Source of the DNA: CBDBDZ01 sp965204215 | Lineage (GTDB): Bacteria > Pseudomonadota > Gammaproteobacteria > Pseudomonadales > GM7GCV1 | Assembly: GCA_965204215.1 (NCBI GenBank) | Contig: CBDBDZ010000005.1 | Coordinates: 41,279 to 105,278, forward strand | DNA length: 64,000 nt | Reading direction: 5' to 3' | Part shown: positions 18,580 to 28,150 of the stretch, in pieces | Layout: the number at the start of each line of letters is the position of its first letter | Position numbering within the stretch: the stretch's first letter is position 1 | Program-made: the position numbers and the translations under genes | Notes under the pieces: generated by a model | Seen by the model: only the letters and a program-made list of their open reading frames with translations | Told to the model about the DNA's origin: nothing | The model's database searches: none

Positions 18580-20931
18580 CTATTCAAATCTGATGGATTT
18601 AATTCCTCGCTCATCTGCATTGAGTTGAAGCAATGAGACTGTTCAAAATTTAGATACACCAATCCAAAAATCACCCGTTGATGCGCCGTAGTCCCCATTG
18701 AGTTGTAGACCTGTTGATTGACCATTCAACGATATAAAATCATCGGCGTTTCGAGATAGCGTAATCGTATTGATAGGGTCGATACAAAATTCGGGGATTT
18801 GCTCTTTTTGAAAACAAATTTTATCTTGGTTTCATGTGAAAAATTCATTAACAAAAAACAATTTCAAATCTTGGTCTCAGTTTGGTTTATAAAGTAAATA
18901 TTGCGCATTTCAATCAACTCAAATGCTTGGCGTATCATGGAGTTCAATCGTGATAGCAAATTCTCAGCTAAGGTTTATTGAGTCGGCAAGACTCGATACC
19001 TTGCTGCCGATTGCTACATTCGTGAAATAATGTAGGCACTGATTGTCGTAGACTGCGTAACCTGGATTACAACTGACATTACCTAGAGTTCGTCAGGATA
19101 TTTCCCATCTGTGATTAACCACATCCTGACGAGTACAAGTAGCTGTTGCTTGCTGTTGACGTTCACCATTTGGGATATCCACAGTTCTTTGTACTAGTTG
19201 TGAGGCTGATGGAGCTCCTGCTGGAATGGTAATGCTTGAATCACTAGACCAACCATCTGGTAGTTCTGAAATAGGGCAGTTTAGTGTCGCTAAAACAGCT
19301 TCACACTCACCACTTGAGTTTTCTGTAAATCCATCTACACAATCAACTCTAGAAGTTTCCTCAAAACTCCAAGTCCATGTTTCAGGATTACAATCAGCTG
19401 TCAGTGTGTAATTGATAGTACCGTGAGCTATGTCTTTAGATGTACTTCCAGTATAAGGTTCAGATTGCTCTGGTATATTATATTCGTTTCCTGATTCAGT
19501 CACAGTGTGGTTTTTAGCAGGGCAGACAATAGTTTCAGGCTCATCTTCCTCAACATCTTCCTCGCGATGATCATAGCTGAGTTCGGTGGTTGTGCCAGTG
19601 ATGCGCGAACATATCTGCTTGCCTGCTAGGTCTTTACAAAAAGATAACTCAACCTGAATAGGTAGATGCTTATCAGCATCATCACGGGATGGCAAGATAA
19701 AACTGTGTTGACCGATATTTTCAGTATCCCAATTACCATTATTTAGAACCCGAGCTTGGTAGCCTAAACTATTTTGTTCGTGATTGACGGCGCTATTGTC
19801 CAATTGTACTTTAAGATAGTTAGCATCTGATTGAAATACAGGGTTCATCACGAGCGTCACTGTATCAGTGTCATCATTGTAGGCAAGCAATTTAGTCCTG
19901 AGACTCTCAATGAGACTTCAGACTCATCGTGAAATATCAGTGTTTATAGAATCAACTTCATCACCCCCACTAGCCTCTATAGTAGTACCAACAGAACCAC
20001 CTCTACTTACTTCAACACTTCAAGAGACCACTTCAATCTTTCCACTTGAATCCATTCAAAATATCGTTCCACGAACAGCAGCCGTAGTGTCTCAAGCAGT
20101 TACCTTAAATTCAGAACTCGCTCACATCTGAGTCGCATTCACCCAAATCACACCTGCCTCAAGTACCAACGATACCCGAGAAACCAAAGAATTATCCTCA
20201 GGATACAACATTTCATCTAACTCTACAGTAGTTTCCTGGTGCTCGCTCCCCAGCACAGACTTTGAACCATCAGCGAAATAGAGAGTTAATTGCTTGCCAG
20301 CTGGTACAGTAATCCTAGATCATGCCTCAAAAACCTGCCGGACCCGATAGCCACCAAAATCAAGATCAGCAACCCGAGCATTGAGTGCTAACTCATCAGG
20401 ATTGTAAGGGAAATAATCTCGTGAACCATCGTAGACAAAATTAGGTCAATTATACTCACGAATCAAATTATAAGGTCATTGCTGAGCCCGATAATTTCAC
20501 TCAACCACCGATTGAGCCACCCCGTCCTCTCGAATAATCCCCGCAATCTCAAACTGATTATCGTGAATCATCTTCCCGTAGGCATAATAAGCACCCGTAA
20601 ACTGATCCAGTGGGAGATAACTCAAATATTTATTCGGGAGACTATCATGAGTCACCTGCCCATACACTCAGTATGCAGAAACAGCATTTGCCTCACTGTA
20701 ACTTGTATCTATAGTAAACCAATTTGTGTTTCCCCTAGGATCGGGAAGAGACTGGTTTTCTTGTATATAACTCATAAAACCATTATCAAGCGTGTTGATA
20801 TCTGCTATCGTGCGAGTATTGAGAGTCTTTGTTTTTGTATTTGAATGCAAGGTAGATACCGTGATAGCAAGCAGAATAATAATGGTTATAGCAACAATTA
20901 TCTCCACAAAAGAAAATCCTTTTTTATTCAT
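18580..20931 (-). CDS. Prepilin-leader/FecR-domain surface protein written in UGA=Gly code (18 in-frame UGA)
   Basis: Read with UGA as glycine, this is one 783-residue frame from ATG 20931 to TAG 18580, interrupted by no TAA or TAG. The N-terminus is a type IV prepilin leader (MNKKGFSFVEIIVAITIIIL). Residues ~165-320 contain a FecR-like domain where three UGA codons fall on expected glycines (VTA-*-DTTAAVRGTIF-*-MD, and VVS-*-SVEV). A Cys-rich segment (CNPGYAVYDNQC) and a beta-rich C-terminus resembling a lectin-like domain follow. In standard code only 87 residues would be made. Large prepilin-leader FecR proteins are common in Absconditabacteria/Gracilibacteria. UGA positions include 20668, 19093 and eight between 20461 and 19981. 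Confidence 0.75.
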
Positions 20932-21180
20932 AGTTTGAAACTTATTATTATCTGTTTGAGAGTATTCATAAAAATAGCTAAAGCAAGGTAAAATATTTTT
21001 TTAAGATAAATTTAATATTACAAGTACCAATATGCGCTTTAGTCCATGATGCTCTAAAACCAAATCACTCACGCGCGATTACCTGAAAGTGGGCATAGAG
21101 AACGTATAGAATTGCCCTTTATTGTTGTAGTCACTCAAGAACACACACAGCTAGAAGTATTGACTGGCTTTAGAATGTTG

Positions 21181-21452
21181 CTAAGGGTCGATAATATCCG
21201 ACACATAAACAACAGCATTTTCTTCGTCCACCTCACAAATTAACCAATGCCCATCACCACCTTGCCTTGATAATTTTTGTTCAGAGCCTTGCCTATATGG
21301 GGCATGGTTTCAAGCCTTTCAATGGCGCGAAAAATCTCATCACGAAACGCGACAGCCACACTATTGGTTTGGCTGGTTTCGAGTTTGAAAGATAAAATTG
21401 CTTGCAGTTGTTCAAATGTCGAATCGTACACTTGAACACGATATTTTTTCAT
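21181..21452 (-). pseudogene. ParE/RelE-like toxin, apparently frameshifted
   Basis: From ATG 21452 the frame reads MKKYRVQVYDSTFEQLQAIL ... IERLETMPHIGKALNKNYQG, typical of ParE, then stops at 21240 (TAA). In the shifted frame the family's usual end appears at once: GDGHWLICEVDEENAVVYVS, then DIIDP and TAG at 21181. A one-base indel near 21250 would restore the toxin. It lies 3 bp after its antitoxin gene. It may be inactive, a sequencing error, or recoded. Confidence 0.55.
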
Positions 21453-21455
21453 GCG

Positions 21456-21656
21456 CTACTTTGTTAAATCGAGCGCATATAATTTTTTCTTAAATGTGGC
21501 TAAGTCCATAAACTTGCCCTGAGCTTTGTCTTCTTCTGCCTGCGCCATTCCTTGTTGCACTCTCTGCGCTAATGACGCAATAAATTCATCGCGATTTTCT
21601 TCAAAGTATTGTTCCGCGACTTTGGTGATTTGTGGATTAACGGTAGGGGCAGCCAT
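21456..21656 (-). CDS. ParD-like antitoxin
   Basis: 66 residues, acidic and helical (VAEQYFEENRDEFIASLAQR). The pattern [RK][DKE]EFI.SL..R followed by a charged tail is shared with two other small proteins in this window (27256-27471 and 53775-53981). It is positioned directly before a ParE-like toxin gene, the usual antitoxin-first order. Stop TAG. Confidence 0.6.
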   Translation of the reverse strand: MAAPTVNPQITKVAEQYFEENRDEFIASLAQRVQQGMAQAEEDKAQGKFMDLATFKKKLYALDLTK

Positions 21657-21910
21657 AATGAGTATTTTAATAGGTGTTGATGGCTCTATTGTATCTATTA
21701 GGGCGAATAAAGCAATTTTTCGTGTGTGTTGGTTTTAGTCGCAACATCGTAGTGGTACTAATTTTAGATCTATACACTATTTAGCCCCTCCTAACTTCAA
21801 AGCACCAAGTAACAATCCTAATATTCATCACTCATCGCTATAAGAAAACGCCGCGATTCTAAAACTTACCAAACATAGAAAACATAACCACTGAAGTTTC
21901 ATAACCAAAA

Positions 21911-22669
21911 CTACTTCCACCGCTTAGACTTCTTAATCCTATCCCAAGCCACATTTATCTTCTTGGATTCTTCCTCTGCCTGCTTTTTGCGCCCTTCTGG
22001 TAACCCAGCTAGCTTATCGGGGTGATACAAACTCATTAGTTTGCGATAGGCTCGCTTGGCTTCTTCTTTTGTTACAGTGGGCTTTAAACCAAGTACATCA
22101 AAGGCTTTCTCAAGCTCGCTTTTCGGCTTAGGCGGAGGCTGTTGGTATCGGCGTTTAAATTCTTCGTAGCCAGCATTGGACGATTTCTTGTTGGATGATT
22201 GCTTTGATTTGGTTGAGTTGGCTTTTTTGTTCTTCTTAGAATGAGTCTTTTTTTGCTTGGTTTGTTCACGCTCTCGCCGTGCTTGTTCTTGTCGTCTGCG
22301 CGCTTCCTGCTCGCGAAAATCGGCATTACTTTGACTGGATTGCGTTTGTGCGCGAGCTTTATCATTTGCGCGTTGATTACTTCGTAGATACCAACGTAGA
22401 CGTTCAGATAGGCGCATCAATAAATCAGAAAGACGAATAGTGCCTATCATGCCTTTAGAATGTAAGTAGCCAATTACCAAGCCTAAGGTCACATCCACCG
22501 TGTGATGATTTTCGTAAATTAAAGATAAAAACGGAATGCCGATAAACACCAATACCAACAGCTTACCCATGCCGAACCCTTGGCGATGAAAAAAACTATA
22601 GCCAAGCCCCATGCTGAGCGTGAAAAAGGCTATAAAGCTATGGGGATTGTTGGTGACTTCAATAATCAT
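21911..22669 (-). CDS. Membrane protein with C-terminal DnaJ domain, mobilization module
   Basis: 252 residues from ATG 22669, preferred over 22741, which would overlap the previous gene in another frame. Three hydrophobic segments (HSFIAFFTLSMGLGYSFF; LLVLVFIGIPFLSLIY; VTLGLVIGYL) are followed by a long Lys/Gln/Arg-rich linker and a J domain (AFDVLGLKPTVTKEEAKRAY, then HPD in YHPDKLAG). Such J-domain membrane proteins occur in conjugative gene clusters beside coupling proteins, as here. It would recruit an Hsp70 to the membrane. Stop TAG. Confidence 0.75.
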   Translation of the reverse strand: MIIEVTNNPHSFIAFFTLSMGLGYSFFHRQGFGMGKLLVLVFIGIPFLSLIYENHHTVDVTLGLVIGYLHSKGMIGTIRLSDLLMRLSERLRWYLRSNQRANDKARAQTQSSQSNADFREQEARRRQEQARREREQTKQKKTHSKKNKKANSTKSKQSSNKKSSNAGYEEFKRRYQQPPPKPKSELEKAFDVLGLKPTVTKEEAKRAYRKLMSLYHPDKLAGLPEGRKKQAEEESKKINVAWDRIKKSKRWK

Positions 22670-22919
22670 CGCGAAAGAATCGAAACACAAAACCAAGTGC
22701 ATAGCCCGCAGTGTAGTACCAGCTTTGCAGTTGCTCGACATTATTCAGCACCACCGATACCACGCTAATCATCCACGCCACGGTCAATACAGACACCAGC
22801 CCTTGCGCTTGCAGTAGTCGTGAGAAGTTCTTGAATAAGTAGGCTATGTGATAGCCAGCAAAAAACAACACAGCCACCTCAAAATACAACTCCCAACTCT
22901 CTGATAATATGATGGTCAT
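22638..22919 (-). CDS. Small membrane protein of the mobilization module
   Basis: 86 residues in standard code, ending at TGA 22659-22661. Read with UGA as glycine it gains seven residues (GSHQQSP) and ends at TAG 22638. Two hydrophobic helices (VAVLFFAGYHIAYLF; LVSVLTVAWMISVVSVVLNN). Its 3' end overlaps the start of the DnaJ-domain gene, suggesting coupled translation. It lies 13 bp after the coupling protein gene. Function unknown. Confidence 0.6.
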
Positions 22920-22932
22920 CGTCAGCCTTACC

Positions 22933-24393
22933 CTACAGGCTAATATATCTAAGCGTTGAGGCTGCTGTGTGCTGGATTTGATGCCTTGGGTATTGTGTGA
23001 GTGCTTTCAGCCTCCGTTGCTTAAAAAAGGGGACAGCTTGGGTTAATACTGGGTTGCGGTTGGTTGAGACAATCAAGGTTTGGTCTTCGCGAATCATGCG
23101 CACCTCTGCCGAGTTAATTAAATTCTCCTCGCGGTAGTGTTCGTTGAGTTTGTTCGTTAAGTGGTCAGGGGATTGCGTGATGCGCTTGCGTCCGATGATA
23201 TTCTCAAAAAACTGTGCAGTTTCAGGGTCGGCGGACGCATAGGTGAGGTGCGTACCAAAACCACCTTGAATGGCTTTTGCGTACTCTTTACCATAGCGTG
23301 CATCTAACTGGCTAATCGTTTGTAAGACGATAGACAATGATACCTTGTAGCCTCGAATAGTGTTAGCCGTTGCAGTGAATGAGGGCAGTGTCATGTGTGC
23401 GAACTCATCCATAAACACATAGACGGGTAAGGTGTCTTTGTTGGGCAATTCTCGCATACAGGCATTGAACACACTGCGAAAAAACAGACTGGTCAAAAAC
23501 CCATAATAATCGGCGTGTTGCGCTGGCGTGACAAAAAACAAAGCCATTTTCTTTTCGCGCATCGCCTCTAGGGTAAAATCTTGGCGAGCCGTTAATTGTG
23601 CAATATTCCTATTTGAGAGTGCTTTAAGCGCGGTGATGGCGTTGAGTATAAAACTCTGAACCCCCTCTTTGTTACCCACTAACACGCCTTGCCACTCACT
23701 AAACAGCGTTTGGTCTTGAATGTCATCAGGGTTAATCGAATATTTGCATATCCAATTATCCAATGCACTACCGTCTTGCCCAAAATGCTGAAACAGGTAA
23801 TAGAGATTAGCTAAGTTATTTACATTGGGGTCATCACGTCCTGCATTGGCGAGACAGCGAATAAACAGACTCACAAAACGAATTGCCCCGTTGACCCAAA
23901 AATCATCTTTTCCCCCATGACTCGATGAGCCGCATTTAAGAAGTATCTCGGCGATTTGTTCCATTTCTACTTCATTGCGACACTCAGCCAACGGATTAAA
24001 ACCATGCGAGTGGTGTGGGTTTTCAGGGTTAATGATAATCACCTCAAAGCCTTGTCGTGCGAGATAGCCCGACGTGGCTTTCAGTACCTCGCCCTTGGGA
24101 TCGTTTATCACCATTGAGGCGTTTTGCTTGGCTCGCTGTAGGACATTGGGAATAATGTATCGACTAGTCTTACCTGCGCCGACTTTGGCGATGACGCAGA
24201 CATTTTGAAAGCTCTCTTTTTCTGATAGCTTCAAGTTGACTCCATCAAGCAATAGCCCAGTGTTTCGGCTGTTGAGATATTGCCTATAGTCACTGGGTTT
24301 GGCAAATTCAGCTCCCTCCTCTTTGCGTAGGGTTTGACCGCGCAACATAAGCAGCATGAAATGGCCGATGGCTTTAAGAATATAACGAAACAC
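22933..24393 (-). CDS. Type IV coupling protein, VirD4/TraG family
   Basis: 486 residues. An N-terminal membrane helix region (FRYILKAIGHFMLLML) is followed by Walker A VGAGKT (71-76), Walker B VYVFMDEFAHM (~300) and the conserved IVLQTISQLDARYG. It would link the relaxosome to a secretion channel supplied by another element, since no mating-pore genes are present. Stop TAG and no in-frame UGA, so it reads identically in both codes. Gene order coupling protein then relaxase is typical of mobilizable elements. Confidence 0.88.
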   Translation of the reverse strand: MFRYILKAIGHFMLLMLRGQTLRKEEGAEFAKPSDYRQYLNSRNTGLLLDGVNLKLSEKESFQNVCVIAKVGAGKTSRYIIPNVLQRAKQNASMVINDPKGEVLKATSGYLARQGFEVIIINPENPHHSHGFNPLAECRNEVEMEQIAEILLKCGSSSHGGKDDFWVNGAIRFVSLFIRCLANAGRDDPNVNNLANLYYLFQHFGQDGSALDNWICKYSINPDDIQDQTLFSEWQGVLVGNKEGVQSFILNAITALKALSNRNIAQLTARQDFTLEAMREKKMALFFVTPAQHADYYGFLTSLFFRSVFNACMRELPNKDTLPVYVFMDEFAHMTLPSFTATANTIRGYKVSLSIVLQTISQLDARYGKEYAKAIQGGFGTHLTYASADPETAQFFENIIGRKRITQSPDHLTNKLNEHYREENLINSAEVRMIREDQTLIVSTNRNPVLTQAVPFFKQRRLKALTQYPRHQIQHTAASTLRYISL

Positions 24394-24469
24394 GATTTTG
24401 ATTCACATGGTTTTTATTGGCTTGGCTTAAAAAATTATTCATCTCTTGGCGCTGTATTTGATTTGAGTT

Positions 24470-25642
24470 TTAGCTGCTTTGGTCGCTGTTTGACTGGCTT
24501 GTTGTATCGGATGCTTCATGCTCTTGTGAAGCATTATTTGACCGCTGTTCGCTCATTTGCGCTTTACGTTTTTCAGCTTCCTGTTTAAGTGTCGCTTTGC
24601 GTTTTTCCGCTTCTCTCTCTTCTTCCTCGCGCTTTTGTTTTAACCACTTCGGCAATTTCGCTTCTTGGTTTCGTGCATCACGATTATCAAAATCACCCAT
24701 CACCCATTCGCGTGCTGTTTCTTTGATATTTTCGGTGGTGGTTTGTTCGTCACGCGGTTTTACTTTTTTATCTTTAAAGCGTTGAGTGCGCCATTTTTTC
24801 TTTTTCGTTTGTTTGGCTCGATGAGAGAAATCACCTCTGAGCCATTCCTCTTTCCTGCCAAATTTTGGCTCTGCGCCTTTTTCGACTGCTTTATATTCAG
24901 CCATGAGTCCAAGCGTGAATAGACGATATTTTTTGTCAGTTTTAATATCATAAAAACCAATTGTCTTGCCTCGCTGGTAAATCTCCACATGAATTTTTTC
25001 TAATCGCGATTTAAAGTCTTCTAAGTCGGTGGCGTGTTCAAAGAGTGGATAAATTTTATCTCGAAACAATTCTTTTTGTGTCGGCTTACCTGTGCGCCGT
25101 TTCATCTCTTGTGCTTTATTGTTGGTTTTGGCATCTGATTTTTTGTTTGCTGAGATGAGTTTGTCTTGTTCCAACTCTGGGAAACGCTCTAACACATGCA
25201 CTTCTAAACCAATCTTAGCTTCACTGAATTGTTGCTTGGTCAATCGATAACGTTTAGTTTGGTTGAGTTCATTCGCTGAAATGATTAAATGAAAATGCAG
25301 GTTATCATCTTTCTCAACGTGCAAGCCACCAAACACTAAACAGTCTTTGGCTCGGCTTTGTGTATATTCTCGCACGATGTTCATTAGCTTTTCTTTCTGT
25401 TCTTGCTCACTGATACCTTTGGCACGAGTGATTGAAATAATCTCGTGATACAGGTAATTGCCATTTTTACGTTTACTCAGTAATTTTGAATTACGTTCAA
25501 ACTCATTCAACAGTGCCTCACGGTCACGCAAAATAAAATTCTGGGTGAAGCAGTAGTCTTCATCATAATCACCCTCTCGGGTAATGTAATCGTAAAGTTG
25601 GGCAAAGGTCGGCTCTTTACGTGCCATTGATTTTATAATCAT
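24470..25642 (-). CDS. Relaxase (mobilization nickase)
   Basis: 390 residues. The N-terminal relaxase core has an early Tyr region (FAQLYDYITREGDYDEDY) and the metal-binding motif HVEKDDNLHFHLIISAN (~108-124), matching the HxxxxxxxHxH relaxase motif III. The C-terminal third is a highly charged coiled-coil tail (KQKREEEEREAEKRKATLKQ). ATG 25642 or the Met at 25627 may be the start. It would nick oriT, probably the repeat region at 26.13 kb. Stop TAA. Confidence 0.85.
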   Translation of the reverse strand: MIIKSMARKEPTFAQLYDYITREGDYDEDYCFTQNFILRDREALLNEFERNSKLLSKRKNGNYLYHEIISITRAKGISEQEQKEKLMNIVREYTQSRAKDCLVFGGLHVEKDDNLHFHLIISANELNQTKRYRLTKQQFSEAKIGLEVHVLERFPELEQDKLISANKKSDAKTNNKAQEMKRRTGKPTQKELFRDKIYPLFEHATDLEDFKSRLEKIHVEIYQRGKTIGFYDIKTDKKYRLFTLGLMAEYKAVEKGAEPKFGRKEEWLRGDFSHRAKQTKKKKWRTQRFKDKKVKPRDEQTTTENIKETAREWVMGDFDNRDARNQEAKLPKWLKQKREEEEREAEKRKATLKQEAEKRKAQMSEQRSNNASQEHEASDTTSQSNSDQSS

Positions 25643-25652
25643 AATCGTTGCG

Positions 25653-26033
25653 TTATTGAAGCTCGTTTTTCACAAAGGCTTGCACTTGCTCATCGAGACT
25701 GACTAGATGCTGGAACACGCGATTTTCATCCACTCGTTTAAACACATTAGCCGAATGCGCCATTTGGTTGAGATTATTCGCGATGTTGCGAATAAGTAGG
25801 GAGAGCTTATTCACGCTCGCTTGTAATTCGTTCGGCACAAAATACACCTTATCACGGTAGGCAATTGCCATCTTCTTAATCAGGCTATTGGTACTCATGT
25901 CCTCATTTTTGGCGATGCGTACGAAAGCCCGATACTCGGCAAGAGTGAGCTGGATTTCAACGCGCTTATGGGTTGATTTTCGTTCCAGTTTTTTGCGTTT
26001 TTGATATTCTCTTTGGGTCGTTTTTTCAGACAT
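25653..26033 (-). CDS. MobC-like mobilization accessory protein
   Basis: 126 residues from ATG 26033; the longer frame to 26198 runs through the putative oriT and is not likely translated. A basic N-terminus (QREYQKRKKLERKSTHKRVE) is followed by a ribbon-helix-helix/MobC-like part: IQLTLAEYRAFVRIAKNEDM, and ANNLNQMAHSANVF, which resembles the MobC N-x-N-Q motif. It lies 10 bp before the relaxase gene. Role: relaxosome assembly at oriT. Stop TAA. Confidence 0.75.
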   Translation of the reverse strand: MSEKTTQREYQKRKKLERKSTHKRVEIQLTLAEYRAFVRIAKNEDMSTNSLIKKMAIAYRDKVYFVPNELQASVNKLSLLIRNIANNLNQMAHSANVFKRVDENRVFQHLVSLDEQVQAFVKNELQ

Positions 26034-26126
26034 GATTCTAGCGATAATATGAGTTAAAATAGTGGCGCAGGTCAGTGTTAATCGCAATGGTTTGCATAAT
26101 ATTTCATCATCAAAACCACGGGGGGT

Positions 26127-26178
26127 CTTGGGGAACACCCCAAGCAAGATGTAAATTCCCGAGAATTTGCAATCTTGC
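26127..26178. promoter_or_regulatory. Candidate oriT (nested inverted repeats)
   Basis: CTTGGGG-AACA-CCCCAAG (26127-26144) is a perfect 7-bp hairpin. Adjacent GCAAGAT ... ATCTTGC (26144-26178) encloses AAATT/AATTT. Repeats of this kind directly upstream of mobC/relaxase genes are typical of oriT. The nick site is not identifiable by eye. Confidence 0.4.
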
Positions 26179-26241
26179 TTCTTACCACACCAATTCAAAC
26201 ATGAAACTCTGTCTTTGTGAAGAGCATTTACAAAAAGAGAG

Positions 26242-27003
26242 CTAATAGCCCTCTCGCTTTTCGGCTCTTTTTTGTCGTGCTTGAATCATTTTGATAAAGG
26301 CATCTTCTTTTTCAATCGAAATACAGTGCCTACCTATCTTGTAGCATGCAACACCCGTTGTACCACTACCTGCAAAATTGTCTAACACTATTTCTCAGGC
26401 ATGAGTGAAAATCTCAACGAACCCTTTAATGAGAAATTCAGGCTTTTCAGTGGGGTGTTGGCTTTGCTTATTACCCTCCTTGCCAATTTTATAATTGAGA
26501 ACATTTTTCATTTTCGACTGACTTAAAAAATTGAATGTTTTGGGTTTATGAAACGCTCCTCAATCATTGACCAACCAAACTCATTTCTCCATACAACTAC
26601 GAAAACCTGTCTTTGTGATATGTGGCTGAGGGTTGGTTTTGTTTAATATGATGGGGGTACGAAAAGTAAATAAACCTCGTCGTTCCAATTCATAAGCAAT
26701 CCAGCCTGCTTGTCGATAACCAAAGAATAACACCATGCTGGCATTCGGTTTTAGTATGCGTTTGTATTCATCACAAACAGCAAACACAAATTCAAGATAG
26801 CTCGTTTGAGAATCCCATTTATCCCATTCTCAAAAATCAGCTTTTACAATTTTATCTCAACGTATCGTGAGTCAAGGTTGCTTTGAGATGTTGTAGGGGA
26901 AATCTGCACAAATAAAATCAATACTCTTGCTTGGGATTTTCATCATAGCGTCTAGACAATCACCCTGTACGATTCGATGAACCGTGTTGTTTGTTTTAGT
27001 CAT
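26242..27003 (-). CDS. DNA methyltransferase (beta-class N6/N4) written in UGA=Gly code (6 in-frame UGA)
   Basis: 253 codons from ATG 27003 to TAG 26242 with six UGA and no TAA/TAG. Motif IV appears as ADFPYN; the next segment reads KADF-*-EWDKWD, where DFGEWD is the family consensus. Near the C-terminus A-*-EIVLDNFAGSGTTG matches the SAM-binding motif, again with Gly expected. TGG is used for Trp in the same gene (EWDKWD, VWLVND), so UGA is not Trp. In standard code the longest piece is 68 residues. It is the first gene on this strand beyond the oriT candidate. Confidence 0.78.
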
Positions 27004-27255
27004 AATGTGTGACTTAAAAAATAAAATGCCGATGTTGTTACCGACTTAATATTTTTAACACGGTATTACTCACCGCAGTCACAGAATCGTTCACGAGCGA
27101 CGAGGGCGATTATTGACGGCAAGAGTGCCGTGTATACTCGACTGGCGGTAAAACACCCTCTATCCCATCACGATTACCCGCTCTGCGGATTATTTTGATA
27201 TTCCAATTTGGTTCTTTTGAGATTATTGCTATGATGCACTGTAATTAATTGTAAA

Positions 27256-27471
27256 GTGAAAATCATGGTAGCCGTAACGAAAGAACAAGCCTTAGTCGAA
27301 TATGTTTACAAAAAACAGAAAGACGATTTTGTGAGTGACTTGGCAGCACGCATAAAAAACAGTATTGATATGACTCAGATTGAAAGCGGTCAGACCATGA
27401 GCTTAGCGGAATCTAAAAACGTATTGATAAAAAATATTTCTAACGATTTATCAATAACAGACTCTGCATAG
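27256..27471 (+). CDS. Small antitoxin-like protein without partner
   Basis: 71 residues from GTG 27256, or from ATG 27265. EYVYKKQKDDFVSDLAARIK resembles the antitoxins at 21456 and 53775. No toxin follows directly: the next gene starts 76 bp on and has its own partner. It may be a solitary antitoxin neutralising a related toxin. Stop TAG. Confidence 0.45.
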   Translation: MKIMVAVTKEQALVEYVYKKQKDDFVSDLAARIKNSIDMTQIESGQTMSLAESKNVLIKNISNDLSITDSA

Positions 27472-27547
27472 ACTCATAAATTATTTGACTTCATTTTATT
27501 TGCTGTATACTTGTGTACATAAGATTAACTTATTAAATTTTTTATTT

Positions 27548-27790
27548 ATGGCTATCTCGACAAGCACTATTGATGATTTTTTGGCAAAACAAGTGAGCCA
27601 AGGGACTTGTGCATCAATTCAAGAAGCTCAACAAGAACTCATTGCTAAGTTAATAGAAAAAGAAATTGATCAAAAAATCGCGCAGGGTCGTGCTGATGTG
27701 CAGGTAGGCAAAACACGCGTATTAAATGAAGAAAATAATGCTCAATTTTTAGAAACACTAGAGAAAAAATTAACAGCTAATCTTGCTTAA
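27548..27790 (+). CDS. Antitoxin of a ParDE-type pair
   Basis: 80 residues from ATG 27548. N-terminal ISTSTIDDFLAKQVSQGTCA and a helical acidic tail (RADVQVGKTRVLNEENNAQF) resemble ParD-type antitoxins. The TAA stop touches the ATG of the toxin gene. Confidence 0.65.
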   Translation: MAISTSTIDDFLAKQVSQGTCASIQEAQQELIAKLIEKEIDQKIAQGRADVQVGKTRVLNEENNAQFLETLEKKLTANLA

Positions 27791-28093
27791 ATGGAGATAT
27801 ACGAGGTTCGCAATACTCAGCAAGCGGACGAGGATTTAGAAAACATTGCCGAATATATTGCACGTGACAATACACACACAGCGTTAAGTTATGTGTCAAA
27901 ACTTCAATCGGATATTCAACGAACTTTATCCGTGTTTCCGCATAAGCATCGTAAATATAAAGATTGCCATGCCTTTCCTTACGGGAATTATCTTGTGTTG
28001 TTTGATATTGTTGAATCTCAAAAAATAGTCAATGTGCTGGGTGTTGTTAACACGGCTCAATACTTGCGATATAAAAATATGATGCTTAACTAG
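27791..28093 (+). CDS. ParE/RelE-family toxin
   Basis: 100 residues. YEVRNTQQADEDLENIAEYI, SVFPHKHRKYKDC and the closing strand YGNYLVLFDIVESQKIVNVL are the usual ParE elements. It starts immediately after the antitoxin stop, so the pair is translationally coupled. ParE toxins usually poison gyrase; that target is assumed from the family. Stop TAG. Confidence 0.75.
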   Translation: MEIYEVRNTQQADEDLENIAEYIARDNTHTALSYVSKLQSDIQRTLSVFPHKHRKYKDCHAFPYGNYLVLFDIVESQKIVNVLGVVNTAQYLRYKNMMLN

Positions 28094-28150
28094 ATGCTGA
28101 TTTTTTCATCGTCTAAAAACCCATTGGTTCACTCGCTATTAATGCAGTGA

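Noticed and set aside
18580..20931. Reading the many TGA codons as ordinary pseudogene decay
   Set aside because: 18 TGA and no TAA or TAG in 783 codons, with conserved Gly positions at several of them, is not what random mutation gives.
20990..21230. Short plus-strand frame (P-E-S-G-H-R-E-R ... L-P-F-I-V-V-V-T-Q-E-H)
   Set aside because: Possible fragment of a toxin gene, but it has no start, an upstream stop and no recognisable family.
26036..26198. Long N-terminal extension of the MobC-like protein
   Set aside because: It would translate the hairpin region; the ATG at 26033 starts the family-like part.
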